Positions 36,951-47,315 of a stretch of 64,000 nt of DNA are shown here, piece after piece (the stretch's first letter is position 1; each line of letters starts with the position of its first letter). The stretch is from Methanomassiliicoccus luminyensis B10 (lineage in GTDB: Archaea; Thermoplasmatota; Thermoplasmata; Methanomassiliicoccales; Methanomassiliicoccaceae), in NCBI RefSeq assembly GCF_000308215.1, contig NZ_CAJE01000017.1, positions 1 through 64,000 on the forward strand, written 5' to 3'. The translations under genes and the position numbers were made by a program. The notes under the pieces were generated by a model. The model was not told the DNA's origin. It did not search any database and saw only the letters and a list, made by a program, of their open reading frames with translations.

Positions 36951-37804
36951 TCCGTCCGCCTCCCTTTCCCCTTGGGAATCGCGAACCAGAAGTACACTAT
37001 CGTCAGGGCCAGTGTGACCATGGTTATGATGTTCGACAGCACGTACGCCCGATCGAGGTGCTCCATCCCGTAGATGCTGCGGAACAGGTTGTACGACTCG
37101 ATGGCCAAGGTGTCGTTGAGCCCCAGGAGCAGGGGGACCTCGTAGGAGCCGAACGCGAACGCGAAGCAGATGATCGACGACGAGATGATGGCGGGGCTTA
37201 TCATGGGGAGGACGATATGCCTGAACCTCGCCCAAGGGCCCATGCCCAAGGTGGCGGCCTGCTGCTCGTATTCGGGGGTCGCCGACTGCAGCACCGACAG
37301 GACGGAGAGGCCGATGAAGGGGGCGAACTTCCAGGCGAATGACATGATCACCCCCGAGCCGCTGGTCCCGCCAACGATGGTGGGGAACGCCGCGTACGTG
37401 TCTATCAATCCCAGCTGATAAGCCAGGCTGGACATGAACCCGGACGGCAAAAGCAGGAACAGCATCATCGCCGCCACCGACAGGTGCGGAATGGACGCGT
37501 TCATCTGGAACAGGAACAATGACAGCTTCTTGCCGGCGAAGGTGCCCCTTATGGCCATCGAGATCACCACCGCCGCGGCCACGGCCAAGATGGTGGAGAA
37601 CGCGGATACCTCAAGGGTGTAGCGGAAAGTATCCAGGAAGTGAGGGTCGCTGATGACCTCGGCGTACGTCGACAGGCCTATGAAATCGGCATGCGTGTTG
37701 TACATGCTGTTCTTGACCGAGAGGGCCAGCGGGAGGAAAAAGAAAATAAGCAGGAACGCAAGAGGCAGCGCTACGGCGATCGCCCCTCTTGCGTTCCCCT
37801 TCAT
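36947..37804 (-). CDS. ABC importer permease, first subunit
   Basis: 285 aa starting MKGNARGAIAVALPLAFLLIFFFLP; six membrane helices and the loop YEQQAATLGMGPWARFRHIVLP that contacts the ATPase. ATG 37804 lies 17 bp behind the binding-protein stop. The EAA loop is nearly the same as in its partner (QAATLG), as expected of a CysTW/PotBC-type pair. Confidence 0.9.
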   Translation of the reverse strand: MKGNARGAIAVALPLAFLLIFFFLPLALSVKNSMYNTHADFIGLSTYAEVISDPHFLDTFRYTLEVSAFSTILAVAAAVVISMAIRGTFAGKKLSLFLFQMNASIPHLSVAAMMLFLLLPSGFMSSLAYQLGLIDTYAAFPTIVGGTSGSGVIMSFAWKFAPFIGLSVLSVLQSATPEYEQQAATLGMGPWARFRHIVLPMISPAIISSSIICFAFAFGSYEVPLLLGLNDTLAIESYNLFRSIYGMEHLDRAYVLSNIITMVTLALTIVYFWFAIPKGKGRRTD

Positions 37805-37821
37805 GCTCCATCCGCTCGTGC

Positions 37822-39480
37822 TCAGGTGTAGCCCAATGCCGTAGCCCATAGCACTCCCAGGGTGATGTAGAACTTGGACAGGTTCGCATCCACTGCGGTC
37901 CCGGCAAGCCTCTCGGGCGTCACGAACAGGTCCACGAGCGCGGTGTCCGACGACCAATCATCTATGAAGCCGAAGTACCGCTCATACTGGGATTCGTAGT
38001 AGGGCCCGTTCACCCCGCCGATGTACTGGAGGTACTTGTCGAGGTCGATGTTGGGGATCTCCCCCGTTATCTTGTACCACATGGCCTGGACATACGGATC
38101 ATTGAGCAGATTGGCAACGACCAGGCACCCCGCCTTGGAGTTAGAGTCGTTGTTGATGGTCCAACAATACTGCTCCATGACGCTGGTGTCCATGGAGTAG
38201 ATGCCGACATCGAGGGACATGTCGGCGGCTCTGTTGACCTGCGATGCCACGACCGTGAACGAGAGAAGGACGGTGCCGTCGTTGATGCGGGTGTCGTCCG
38301 TGTTGTACCCGACCAACTTCTTGTAGATGTCGTTAGTGTACTCTGCGTACCATGATCTCCCATCCACCTTGTACGTGTAGTCATCGAGTTCGTCGAGGTA
38401 GATGAACATGTACCCAAGGACCGACCGAAGGGCCTCCGCACCATCCCCCACCGCCTCGGTCTGCTTGTCGATCCATTTTGCGTATGCGGCCTTGACCGCA
38501 GATGGGTCGGAAGTATCGACCCCATCGGTGTACTGGCTGTAGTAGTACGCGGCGGGGTCGGTGCATGCGGTCCACGAGGTCTTTTCCCCGTCCCAGGCCA
38601 GCTCATAAGCGGCCCCATACATGAACGAATACCCGATATAGTAGCTGTTGTGCCCGCCCCTGGTGTCACAGTATGTGAACTGGCCGGGATATATCTTGAT
38701 CCAGCTGTAAAGTTCGGTATAGTCATGGGGCAGGCCGTAGACCACCGAAATGGCCGCGTCGCTGTTGAGGAGGGCCATGACGTCATCGATGGCATATGCC
38801 GCGCCGTCCGCGATGCCGGCCCACTCCAGGTTCGCCGGGCCGGAACCTTCCGTAAGGGTGATCGTTTTGACCGTGGTCCCTTTCTGCAGCTTCATCTCGT
38901 TATAATCCAGGGCCGGGTCCTCGCAGCCCCTGTTGTACATGAGCATGAGCTGCCCGCCGCTGAACTCGATCTCGTTCCCGACATATCCGGTCGAGTTGCC
39001 GCTGATCGAGTAGCTGACCTGGCTGTCCGTTCCCTCGGAGAGGAAGATCGCGTTCGGTATCGCTCTCTTCCAGTCCTCGTTCCACCACAGGCCGGTAAAG
39101 GCATCGTACCCGCTGACCCCCATCCAGTACATGTCGTACTTGGGTGCTCCGCCGGACTGAGCGTCGTTCATCGCGCCGATGAAGCCCAGATCGTCGCCGT
39201 AGGTCACTGTAACACCGTACTTGGCGGCCAGGGGGATGAGGATCTCATCGAAGAACCGGTCGTTGTACGTATCCCTGTAGAACGCCAGGTTCACCGTCTG
39301 GCCCTGCGCCTCCTTGAATATGTCCCCCCATGTCATCGTGTCGAGGTCGTTTTCAACGGACGGGCCGCTGTATACTGCAGATGAACCTTTCGGCCACGCC
39401 AGGAACGTGACGGCTGCGACCAGCAGCAAGAACACCACCACAAGCGCGGCTATCTTCTTGTTATTCAGCACTAATTCCAC
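37822..39480 (-). CDS. ABC importer solute-binding protein, unusually long
   Basis: About 552 aa, anchored outside the membrane by an N-terminal helix (AALVVVFLLLVAAVTFLAW). It has the extracellular solute-binding fold of the YnjB/iron-polyamine type: an early VNLAFYRDTYNDRFFDEILIP segment, many Trp and Tyr, and a late NDPYVQAMWYKITGEIPNIDLDKY segment. The family is usually 350-420 aa, so there are extra insertions, mainly between residues 230 and 400. GTG 39480 has GAGG at 8 nt; the ATG-free extension to 39531 is ignored. Substrate unknown; clustering with a radical SAM enzyme, a methyltransferase and a CobW GTPase hints at a metal, cofactor precursor or methylated compound. Confidence 0.85.
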   Translation of the reverse strand: MELVLNNKKIAALVVVFLLLVAAVTFLAWPKGSSAVYSGPSVENDLDTMTWGDIFKEAQGQTVNLAFYRDTYNDRFFDEILIPLAAKYGVTVTYGDDLGFIGAMNDAQSGGAPKYDMYWMGVSGYDAFTGLWWNEDWKRAIPNAIFLSEGTDSQVSYSISGNSTGYVGNEIEFSGGQLMLMYNRGCEDPALDYNEMKLQKGTTVKTITLTEGSGPANLEWAGIADGAAYAIDDVMALLNSDAAISVVYGLPHDYTELYSWIKIYPGQFTYCDTRGGHNSYYIGYSFMYGAAYELAWDGEKTSWTACTDPAAYYYSQYTDGVDTSDPSAVKAAYAKWIDKQTEAVGDGAEALRSVLGYMFIYLDELDDYTYKVDGRSWYAEYTNDIYKKLVGYNTDDTRINDGTVLLSFTVVASQVNRAADMSLDVGIYSMDTSVMEQYCWTINNDSNSKAGCLVVANLLNDPYVQAMWYKITGEIPNIDLDKYLQYIGGVNGPYYESQYERYFGFIDDWSSDTALVDLFVTPERLAGTAVDANLSKFYITLGVLWATALGYT

Positions 39481-39749
39481 AAGATCATCCTCACATATTC
39501 CATTCGGACTGACTCCCTGTATAAAGTGCAATATTTAATATTTTACATGGGATTGTAATATTTGGTTTATAACTCAAAACCAGCATTCTCACATCATGCA
39601 ATGTCATGATCTCTCGTCCGTACAGCGCTGGATCCACCCTGCATCATGGAAAGATGTGGCCCGAGCTCGACCGGTCCCGCAAAAGAGCGCTAGGCTCAGC
39701 GAGTGATTATGTCAGGTATCCTTAAATCGGACCAAGCGGGTGCATCACC

Positions 39750-40904
39750 ATGCAGCGCGGGACGGAGGCAGGTAACGAGAAGCGATCCAAGTTGGTAGTT
39801 CTAGGCGGATATCTGGGCGCGGGCAAGACCACCCTGGCGGTGGCATTGGCAAGGAAGCTGAGCGCCGAGAACGGCCTGTCCGTATCGATAATAACCAATG
39901 ATCAGGGCGAGGTCTTGGTGGACACAGAGTTCGTGAGGAACGCCGGCTTCGATGTCAGAGGCGTGAGCGGGGGATGCTTCTGCACCAAGCTCCCCACGTT
40001 CATAGCGCATGCCAAGGATCTTGTGGAGACTGGCAGGCCCGACGTGATAATCGCTGAGCCCATCGGCACGTCCACGAACATCCTCGCGAACGTCATCATG
40101 CAGATAAGGGACGCATATCCCGACCAGTTCGAGGTTGCCCCTTTCTTCGTTGTCGTTGATGGTACCAGGCTTGCCGATCCGCCCCGCGGAAAACCGATCT
40201 ACGACCTGGACGACAGCGCCCGTGTTCCCACGAACCAGGTGGAGGAAGCGGAGATCATCCTGGTATCGAAAACGGACCGGTTGGAGAATGCCGATGAGCT
40301 CGCGAGGATCGAGCGGATCCTTCGTTCGAAGAACCCCGGCGCCGACATCATCGCGTTCTCATCGCACAGCGGACAGAACCTCGACAAGATCGCCAAGATG
40401 GTCCTTTCCGACCTCACCAGCAGCAAAGAGCGCAAGCCGCAGGACGGCCGCCTGTTCGCCGCGGAGAAGGCGTCCCTCGGCTGGTACAATTCCCATGCGG
40501 ACTTTGTCAGCGGCGGCAGGCTGGACTCATACTCCGTCATCTCATCGGTCATGAAGGCGGTCGCAGAACGGTTCGGCGACGAGAGGACCGCCCACGTAAA
40601 GGTCCTGATGGAATCGAAGACCGTGGGCGTGAAGATGAGCATGGTGGCTGGCTCCGTGCAGACCGACGGAGTGCGCGGGGGGCGCTATATCGAAGGAGAG
40701 GGGCGGCTCATTCTGAACGCGAGGGTCAGGGGTTCACCGGATGAGCTGAAGAGCAATATCTCAGAGGCGGTGGTGTCCTCCTTGGAAGGAGCGGGCGCGC
40801 AGATCACACAGTTCTCTGAGGTGGCGTTCACCCCCAAGCCGGAATTCGCATCACCTGGGCCCAATGTGGATCGGAACGCGCAAGGCTGCTCCACCGCCCG
40901 ATAA
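39750..40904 (+). CDS. CobW/HypB/UreG-type G3E GTPase (metallochaperone)
   Basis: 384 aa. Walker A GGYLGAGKTT, a GGCFC metal-binding C-x-C motif (about residue 75), AEPIGTS (Walker B/switch region) and SKTD (NKxD variant for guanine binding). Such GTPases deliver Zn, Co or Ni to target proteins. The C-terminal 170 residues form a longer extension than in standard CobW (usually about 300-350 aa) and contain SLGWYNSHADF. Divergent from the solute-importer operon across an AT-rich 270-bp gap, so metal delivery to a product of that cluster is plausible. Confidence 0.88.
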   Translation: MQRGTEAGNEKRSKLVVLGGYLGAGKTTLAVALARKLSAENGLSVSIITNDQGEVLVDTEFVRNAGFDVRGVSGGCFCTKLPTFIAHAKDLVETGRPDVIIAEPIGTSTNILANVIMQIRDAYPDQFEVAPFFVVVDGTRLADPPRGKPIYDLDDSARVPTNQVEEAEIILVSKTDRLENADELARIERILRSKNPGADIIAFSSHSGQNLDKIAKMVLSDLTSSKERKPQDGRLFAAEKASLGWYNSHADFVSGGRLDSYSVISSVMKAVAERFGDERTAHVKVLMESKTVGVKMSMVAGSVQTDGVRGGRYIEGEGRLILNARVRGSPDELKSNISEAVVSSLEGAGAQITQFSEVAFTPKPEFASPGPNVDRNAQGCSTAR

Positions 40905-40913
40905 GCCCATCGC

Positions 40914-40997
40914 CTGAAAAGATGATACGATCTCAGCTACTTTGGATATGTAACTAAGTTTCTCGGGGATAGATACCCTCGGAACATCATCTTTCAG
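40914..40997. other. Long-range inverted repeat before the 41002 gene
   Basis: CTGAAAAGATGAT (40914-40926) is complementary to ATCATCTTTCAG (40986-40997), with one bulged A and a 59-nt loop. It ends 4 bp before the next start codon and could be a leader structure or a terminator of the CobW gene. Confidence 0.4.
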
Positions 40998-41001
40998 AAC
41001 C

Positions 41002-41637
41002 ATGGAGCCTGAAACGGGTTTGGAAATGAAGTTCAAGCGGGAGCTGGAGACCTTCTTCCGCCTCACCATCGTGAACGTCGGCATCGCCGGGATCACCTTC
41101 GGGCTGGGAATTGGCCTCGCGCTCAACCTGATAGAGAGCATCTTCTCGGGAGACCTGCAGTTGCTCCCCATCCTCTACACCGCCCTGGGCGTGGGGATCT
41201 TCACTGCAGGGTTCTACTGGCTGATCAACACGGTCGAGGTCATGGATGGAGTCAGCGACCTCAAGGCCGCCTACGAGGGAACAAAGGAGGACCGCAGGGA
41301 AGAGACCATCACCGGCCTGATGATCGAGATGATGGCATACTACCGCTCCAACCGGACGATCATTTCCAGGATGTCCACGCTGACACCGGCGGCCGGGACA
41401 TTGGCCGCCATCGGAGGGGGCATCGCCACGCTCGCCTCGGCGGCTTCGATCGTTTCCGACGGGGCCGCCTTAGAGAACATCGTTCCGCTGCTCGGCGGCA
41501 TCGCCCTCTTGGGTGTGGGGGCGGCGAGCGTCTTTGTCGCCCGCTATTTCACCAGATATTCCCGGTCCTGGGACGCCAGGCTGAAGGAGGCCGAGGAGAT
41601 CGAGGATGCTCTCCAGAAGAAACTGGAGGCCGACTGA
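41002..41637 (+). CDS. Four-helix membrane protein of unknown function
   Basis: 211 aa. Two hydrophobic helices (residues 23-50 and 56-78), a charged cytoplasmic section of about 45 residues, and two more helices (about 130-152 and 160-182), followed by a charged helical tail (SWDARLKEAEEIEDALQKKLEAD). No catalytic motif. ATG 41026 (MKFKRELETFF) is an alternative start. The next gene, a winged-helix regulator, begins 2 bp after the stop; such membrane protein/regulator pairs are common in archaea, so they probably act together as a sensing or stress unit. Confidence 0.7.
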   Translation: MEPETGLEMKFKRELETFFRLTIVNVGIAGITFGLGIGLALNLIESIFSGDLQLLPILYTALGVGIFTAGFYWLINTVEVMDGVSDLKAAYEGTKEDRREETITGLMIEMMAYYRSNRTIISRMSTLTPAAGTLAAIGGGIATLASAASIVSDGAALENIVPLLGGIALLGVGAASVFVARYFTRYSRSWDARLKEAEEIEDALQKKLEAD

Positions 41638-41638
41638 G

Positions 41639-41914
41639 ATGAGGGGGCGCCGCACCCCCTACGAGATATACTGGGAGGTCCTGGTATTCTGCCGCGAGCC
41701 CAGGACCTTCACCAACATCATCAACCGCTGCGACCTGAACTCGAAGATCGGGCAGCAGCACCTTTCTTTCCTGACCTCGAAGGGATACCTCGATGCCGAG
41801 GAGCGGGACGGCAGGACGGCTTACCGGACCACCGAGAAGGCCCAGGAGTACATCGCACTGTTCTCGAGGATGTACGGGGCGCTGTTCGACGACGTCCCTG
41901 GGTTCAAGCTTTGA
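41639..41914 (+). CDS. Archaeal winged-helix transcription regulator (PF14947-like)
   Basis: 91 aa. R-x-PYEIYWEVLVFC, then T-NIINRCDLNSKIGQQHLSFLTSKGYLDAEERDGRTAYRTTEKAQEYI, i.e. recognition helix, wing and the Y-x-TT-x-K end that defines the small archaeal HTH_45 type. Starts 2 bp after the membrane protein's stop. Probably autoregulates this pair. Confidence 0.82.
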   Translation: MRGRRTPYEIYWEVLVFCREPRTFTNIINRCDLNSKIGQQHLSFLTSKGYLDAEERDGRTAYRTTEKAQEYIALFSRMYGALFDDVPGFKL

Positions 41915-41982
41915 CCGGTCCACGAGGATCTCTTCCGGGCCCCGCTCGGCCACCGGGGCTTACGGGGCCCGGGTCCCCGCCG

Positions 41983-43814
<1,832 letters not shown>

Positions 43815-43821
<7 letters not shown>

Positions 43822-45572
43822 GTCGATCCGCTCCTCTCCTTGACGGCGATGTCCCAGTCCATGGATTCGGCGTGAGCCTGCCACATCGTCCGGTACGTCG
43901 GCGAGATGGCAAGGAGTTCGGCATGGGTCCCCTGGGCGGATATCCTGCCGCCGTCCAGCAGGATGATGTTGTCCGCCTCGGCGACCGTGGACAGGCGGTG
44001 GGCGATCACTATCAGCGTTCTCCCCCGGATCAGGCCGTTCAACGCCTCCTGTATCTTGTCCTCGTTCTCCGGGTCGGTGAACGAGGTTGCCTCGTCCAGT
44101 ACGACGATCGGCGAGTTCTTGAGCATGGCCCGGGCGATGGCGATGCGCTGGCGCTGCCCCCCGGACAGCTTGTCCCCGGCGTCCCCGACCACGGTATCGT
44201 ATCCGTGCTCCGTTCCCATGATGAAGTCGTGGCACTGCGCGATCTTGGCCATCTTCAGCACCTCCTCGTCAGTGGCGTCCGGCCTGCCCATGCGGATGTT
44301 TTCCCTGATAGTGGTATTGAACAGGAAGATGTCCTGGGACACGTAGCTGATCGAGTTCATCAGCGTCTCGAAGGTAAGGTCCCGTATGTTGATGCTGCCG
44401 ATCCTGATCTCGCCGCTCTTGACGTCCCAGAACCGGACGAGAAGCTTGGCCAGGGTGGACTTGCCCGCTCCGGACTCGCCCACCAGGGCGGTGACCGTGT
44501 TCGCCTTCGCCACGAACGAGACGTCCTTTACCACCTCCTTGTCCTCGTAAGCGAAGGTCACCCTGTCGAAGGTGACGGTGTGGTCCTCCGGCACGCTGGC
44601 GATCCTGCCGCTCTCGATCTCCGGCTCACTGAAGAATTGCTCGATCTTCTGGGCCTTCTGCTGGAGAATGGGGAAGGTGGGGAAGAACTCCACCAGCCGG
44701 GTCAGCGGCGCTCCCACGCTCATGGCGAGCAGTATGCACAGCACCAGGGTGCCGAGGGCGAGGGTCCCTTCCGAATAGAACAGCATGCCCGCGGGCAGCA
44801 GCAACAGAAGGGTCGAGGGCAGGATGATGCTGTACACTACCATGTAGTTCCACGATACCCTGTACCAATCCAGGGTGTTCTTCCTGTAGTTCTCGACCGA
44901 GGCGGTGTACTTCTTGAAGGAGGTAGTGGTCTGGTTGAACACCTTGATGACCTCCATGCCGGAGATGTACTCGACGATGTTCTCGTTCATCTCCTTGGAG
45001 GCCTGGTAGTAAGGCCCCATCCTTTTCATGCCGTCCTTGAACATGAGGACGACGGGGACCAGGCCGATGAGCCACACCGCGATGGCCGCGAGGGCCAGGC
45101 GCCAGTCCAGGATGAACAGGACCGCGGTGACGATAACTATGGTGATAATGTTGGATATGCCCTCTGGCATAGCATGCGCCAGGAGGAGCTCCATGTCCTC
45201 TATGTTCTCAACGAAGTTCTTCTTCAGCCCGCCGCTGCCGTGCTTGTTCACCGTCCCCATGGACACTTTCATCATCTTGTCGGCCACCCTCTCCCGCATG
45301 CCCATGAGCGTGTCATAGGCCAGGTGGTGGGACGCGGCAAGACCCCTGTGATGCAGGTACGTTTTCAGGACCAGGGTGGCAAGGACCGCTCCGGCGATTA
45401 TGCCGAGGTATGCCAGGTCGAGCGCCCCCTCCCCGGTGAAGCGCACGATGATGTCCTGGATCAGGAAATACGGGACAATGCCCAGGACCACCGCCGCGGT
45501 GAGCAGAATGATCGAGATCCACATTTGCTTCTTGGAGTCGCGGGCGTAGGCATAGATGTTCATCAGACCCAT
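43815..45572 (-). CDS. ABC transporter, exporter fold (IrtA/YbtP-like), first of pair
   Basis: 585 aa. Six-helix domain with HHLAYDTLMGMRERVADKMMKVSMG coupling region, Walker A GESGAGKST, signature LSGGQRQR, Walker B IVVLDEATSFTDPENE, His in AHRLS; both sites look active. ATG 45572 has GGAGGG at 7 nt, so the longer frame to 45620 is less likely. With the second subunit it may take up or expel a metal-chelate. A DtxR-type palindrome about 400 bp upstream supports an iron link, provided that the small frame in between belongs to the same transcript. Confidence 0.9.
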
Positions 45573-45690
45573 GTTCCCGCCCTCCGTGTCGCCAGACATC
45601 CTGGGCGTCTGGGGCGGCATTCCGGTTCAGTGCCGAGAACGACCTCTGCGATATGCCGACCGTTCATCCCTTCCGATGGTGCGCTTGGTT

Positions 45691-45933
45691 TCATGACCTA
45701 CCCTCTTGAAATGGCAATGGCCGCCGGTGCGGCTGGGGCCGTACGCAGGATGGTGCGTTCATCGGCCCGACGATCGGGGCGACCTTCTCAAGGGTCGCAG
45801 CACATGGTCCGTTGCTGCCCAAGCCATCACGATCGCGGATCATATCATGGGTCCCCGAAGCCGCCTTCTCCTGCCAGACATAAGATTTCATGGTCGACAG
45901 GATGCTTGTCACGATCCGGCCGATCACGATCAT
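45691..45933 (-). CDS. Possible leader peptide gene, 80 aa
   Basis: Open frame starting ATG 45933 with AGGAA 6 nt upstream, lying just downstream of the palindromic promoter and in the direction of the ABC pair. The product (MIVIGRIVTSILSTMKSYV...) has a short hydrophobic start, a Cys and a Pro/Arg-rich end; no family recognised. It could be chance; 45573-46122 holds no other gene. Confidence 0.3.
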   Translation of the reverse strand: MIVIGRIVTSILSTMKSYVWQEKAASGTHDMIRDRDGLGSNGPCAATLEKVAPIVGPMNAPSCVRPQPHRRPLPFQEGRS

Positions 45934-45961
45934 GCAAGGTTCCTAACAGCGATGACTTCCG

Positions 45962-45992
45962 TCGTATTTAAGATTTAGGATATCCTAAATCT
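45962..45992 (-). promoter_or_regulatory. DtxR/IdeR-type palindrome overlapping a TATA box
   Basis: 45971-45992 is a perfect 22-bp palindrome with half-site AGATTTAGGAT. Its core TTTAGG-N4-CCTAAA fits metal-dependent DtxR-family operators. On the minus strand TTAAATAC (box A) begins within 2 bp of its end, so a bound repressor would block transcription toward the ABC pair. Confidence 0.65.
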
Positions 45993-46122
45993 CTGATCAA
46001 AAGTACCGGCATCGTCGCTCCCATCAATGTTTTAACGCAGTCATTCTATTATTTTGCGTAAGAAAAAAATGATAGCTATTAAATATCCCACATTTTGTTA
46101 CGAAAACCCAAGGAGATTTGCT

Positions 46123-46482
46123 ATGGCAATCGAATTGGTAGAAATAATGAATGTGATCGGTGGACTGGTGCTGTGCGTCGGGATCGTCGGAGCTTTGCCC
46201 GGCATCGGAAAATACCTGGAGAAGGCCGGCAAGTGGCTCGGAGGGTTCCAGATCATCATCGGCATCATAACACTGATCGTTGGCATTCTAGATCTCTTTT
46301 CCCTGCAGGGTATAGTGGCTACGCTGGTAGGCATCATCTTGCTGACCGGCGTCTTCTACATGATACCTGTGCTCGGCAAGTACCTGGAGAGGTTCGGAAA
46401 GTGGCTCGGAGGGTTCCAGACCATTATCGGAGTGATAGCGCTGATCATCGGCATCCTGGGAATGCTCGATGTAGTGGTCTGA
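46123..46482 (+). CDS. Small membrane protein with internal duplication
   Basis: 119 aa, about four membrane helices arranged as two homologous halves. Each half contains GKYLE-(K/R)-x-GKWLGGFQ-x-IIG-(I/V)-I-x-LI-(V/I)-GIL, so the gene arose by duplication of a two-helix unit. GGAG is about 8 nt before ATG 46123; the frame to 46054 is not used. No known function; the paired amphipathic KYLExxGKWLGG segments probably lie on the cytoplasmic face. Monocistronic, with a strong terminator at 46502. Confidence 0.75.
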   Translation: MAIELVEIMNVIGGLVLCVGIVGALPGIGKYLEKAGKWLGGFQIIIGIITLIVGILDLFSLQGIVATLVGIILLTGVFYMIPVLGKYLERFGKWLGGFQTIIGVIALIIGILGMLDVVV

Positions 46483-46501
46483 GCACGAACGCCAAACCTT
46501 G

Positions 46502-46537
46502 AAAAGGACGAACAGGGCGACCCGTTCGTCCTTTTTT
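46502..46537 (+). terminator. Hairpin terminator
   Basis: AAAGGACGAAC, 9-nt loop, GTTCGTCCTTTTTT: an 11-bp stem followed by T residues, directly behind the duplicated membrane protein gene. Confidence 0.8.
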
Positions 46538-46610
46538 ACTTCACTTCGCCTTCGACATACAGCGTAGACGTCTTTTTTATCGGGCCGCCTCGACTTCATT
46601 ACTGAGAACC

Positions 46611-47011
46611 ATGGTCGAGACGGTAAAGGATTACATGATCCCCAAGGAAGAGGTGGTAACCCCCGACGACTCGGTGACCGCCGCCATTGATCTCATGGTC
46701 GAGAGGGACAGTGGCAGCGTCATAGTGGTGGACAGAGAGGAGAAGAGGAGAGGCCGGTGGGCATCTTCACCGAGCGGGACCTGCTCCGCCACGCTCGGAT
46801 ACATCAAGCCAAGTTCATGAGCCTCAAGATATCCGAGGTCATGTCCTCACCGGTACACACCGTCACCAGGGACACGCCCCTGAGCTCCGCGATCAGGATC
46901 ATGAAGGAGAAGGGCATCAGCAGGGTCCCCGTGGTGGACGAGGAGGGGCGCCTGACAGGCCTGTTGTTCTGGCGGGACATTCTCTATGGCATGGCATTCT
47001 CCAGGCTGTGA
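46611..47011 (+). pseudogene. Two-CBS-domain protein gene with a frameshift
   Basis: 46611 starts MVETVKDYMIPKEEVVTPDD, a CBS domain, which reads to VIVVDREEKRR. There the frame shifts in a purine-rich run (about 46737-46757); the continuation VGIFTERDLLRHARI is in another frame, followed by a complete second CBS domain (VMSSPVHTV.. to SRVPVVDEEGRLTGLLFWRDIL), ending at 47011. Joined, the product would be a normal stand-alone two-CBS protein of about 133 aa that binds adenosine nucleotides. Either a recent mutation, a sequencing error in the GA-rich tract, or (less likely) programmed frameshifting. Confidence 0.75.
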
Positions 47012-47315
47012 ACGGGGGCCGTTCCCTAAACCATATTAAGCCAGAAAAAAAGGAGGGCGCAGGGAGGCACGCCGCTGCCTGCTCCCTGCCGCTCCCCATG
47101 GTTGATGCCATCATTTACCGATGAAACGACGGGGGGCTACTCCCGTCATCTAAGATGTAATTTGAGTAAGTATGTAAATATTTTACTATTAACTCTAATA
47201 TTTGATGATAATGAGCCGCATTGATCGGAGTGGCGGGTTTCCGGACCAGGCCCGTCGCCCCCCGATAATCAGGGAAGGGGGCACGGCCATGGGGATGCAG
47301 ACGACTCGTCCGGCA
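47012..47315. other. Convergent intergenic region with hairpins
   Basis: No gene. GACGGG-N8-CCCGTC at 47128-47147 can form a hairpin, followed by AT-rich sequence containing TACTATTAACT (47184-47194). Probably termination signals for the flanking convergent genes. Confidence 0.4.

Noticed and set aside
43872-45971. Plus-strand frame of 699 codons
   Set aside because: Antisense to the ABC gene at 43815-45572; composition is low-complexity and no start signal fits.
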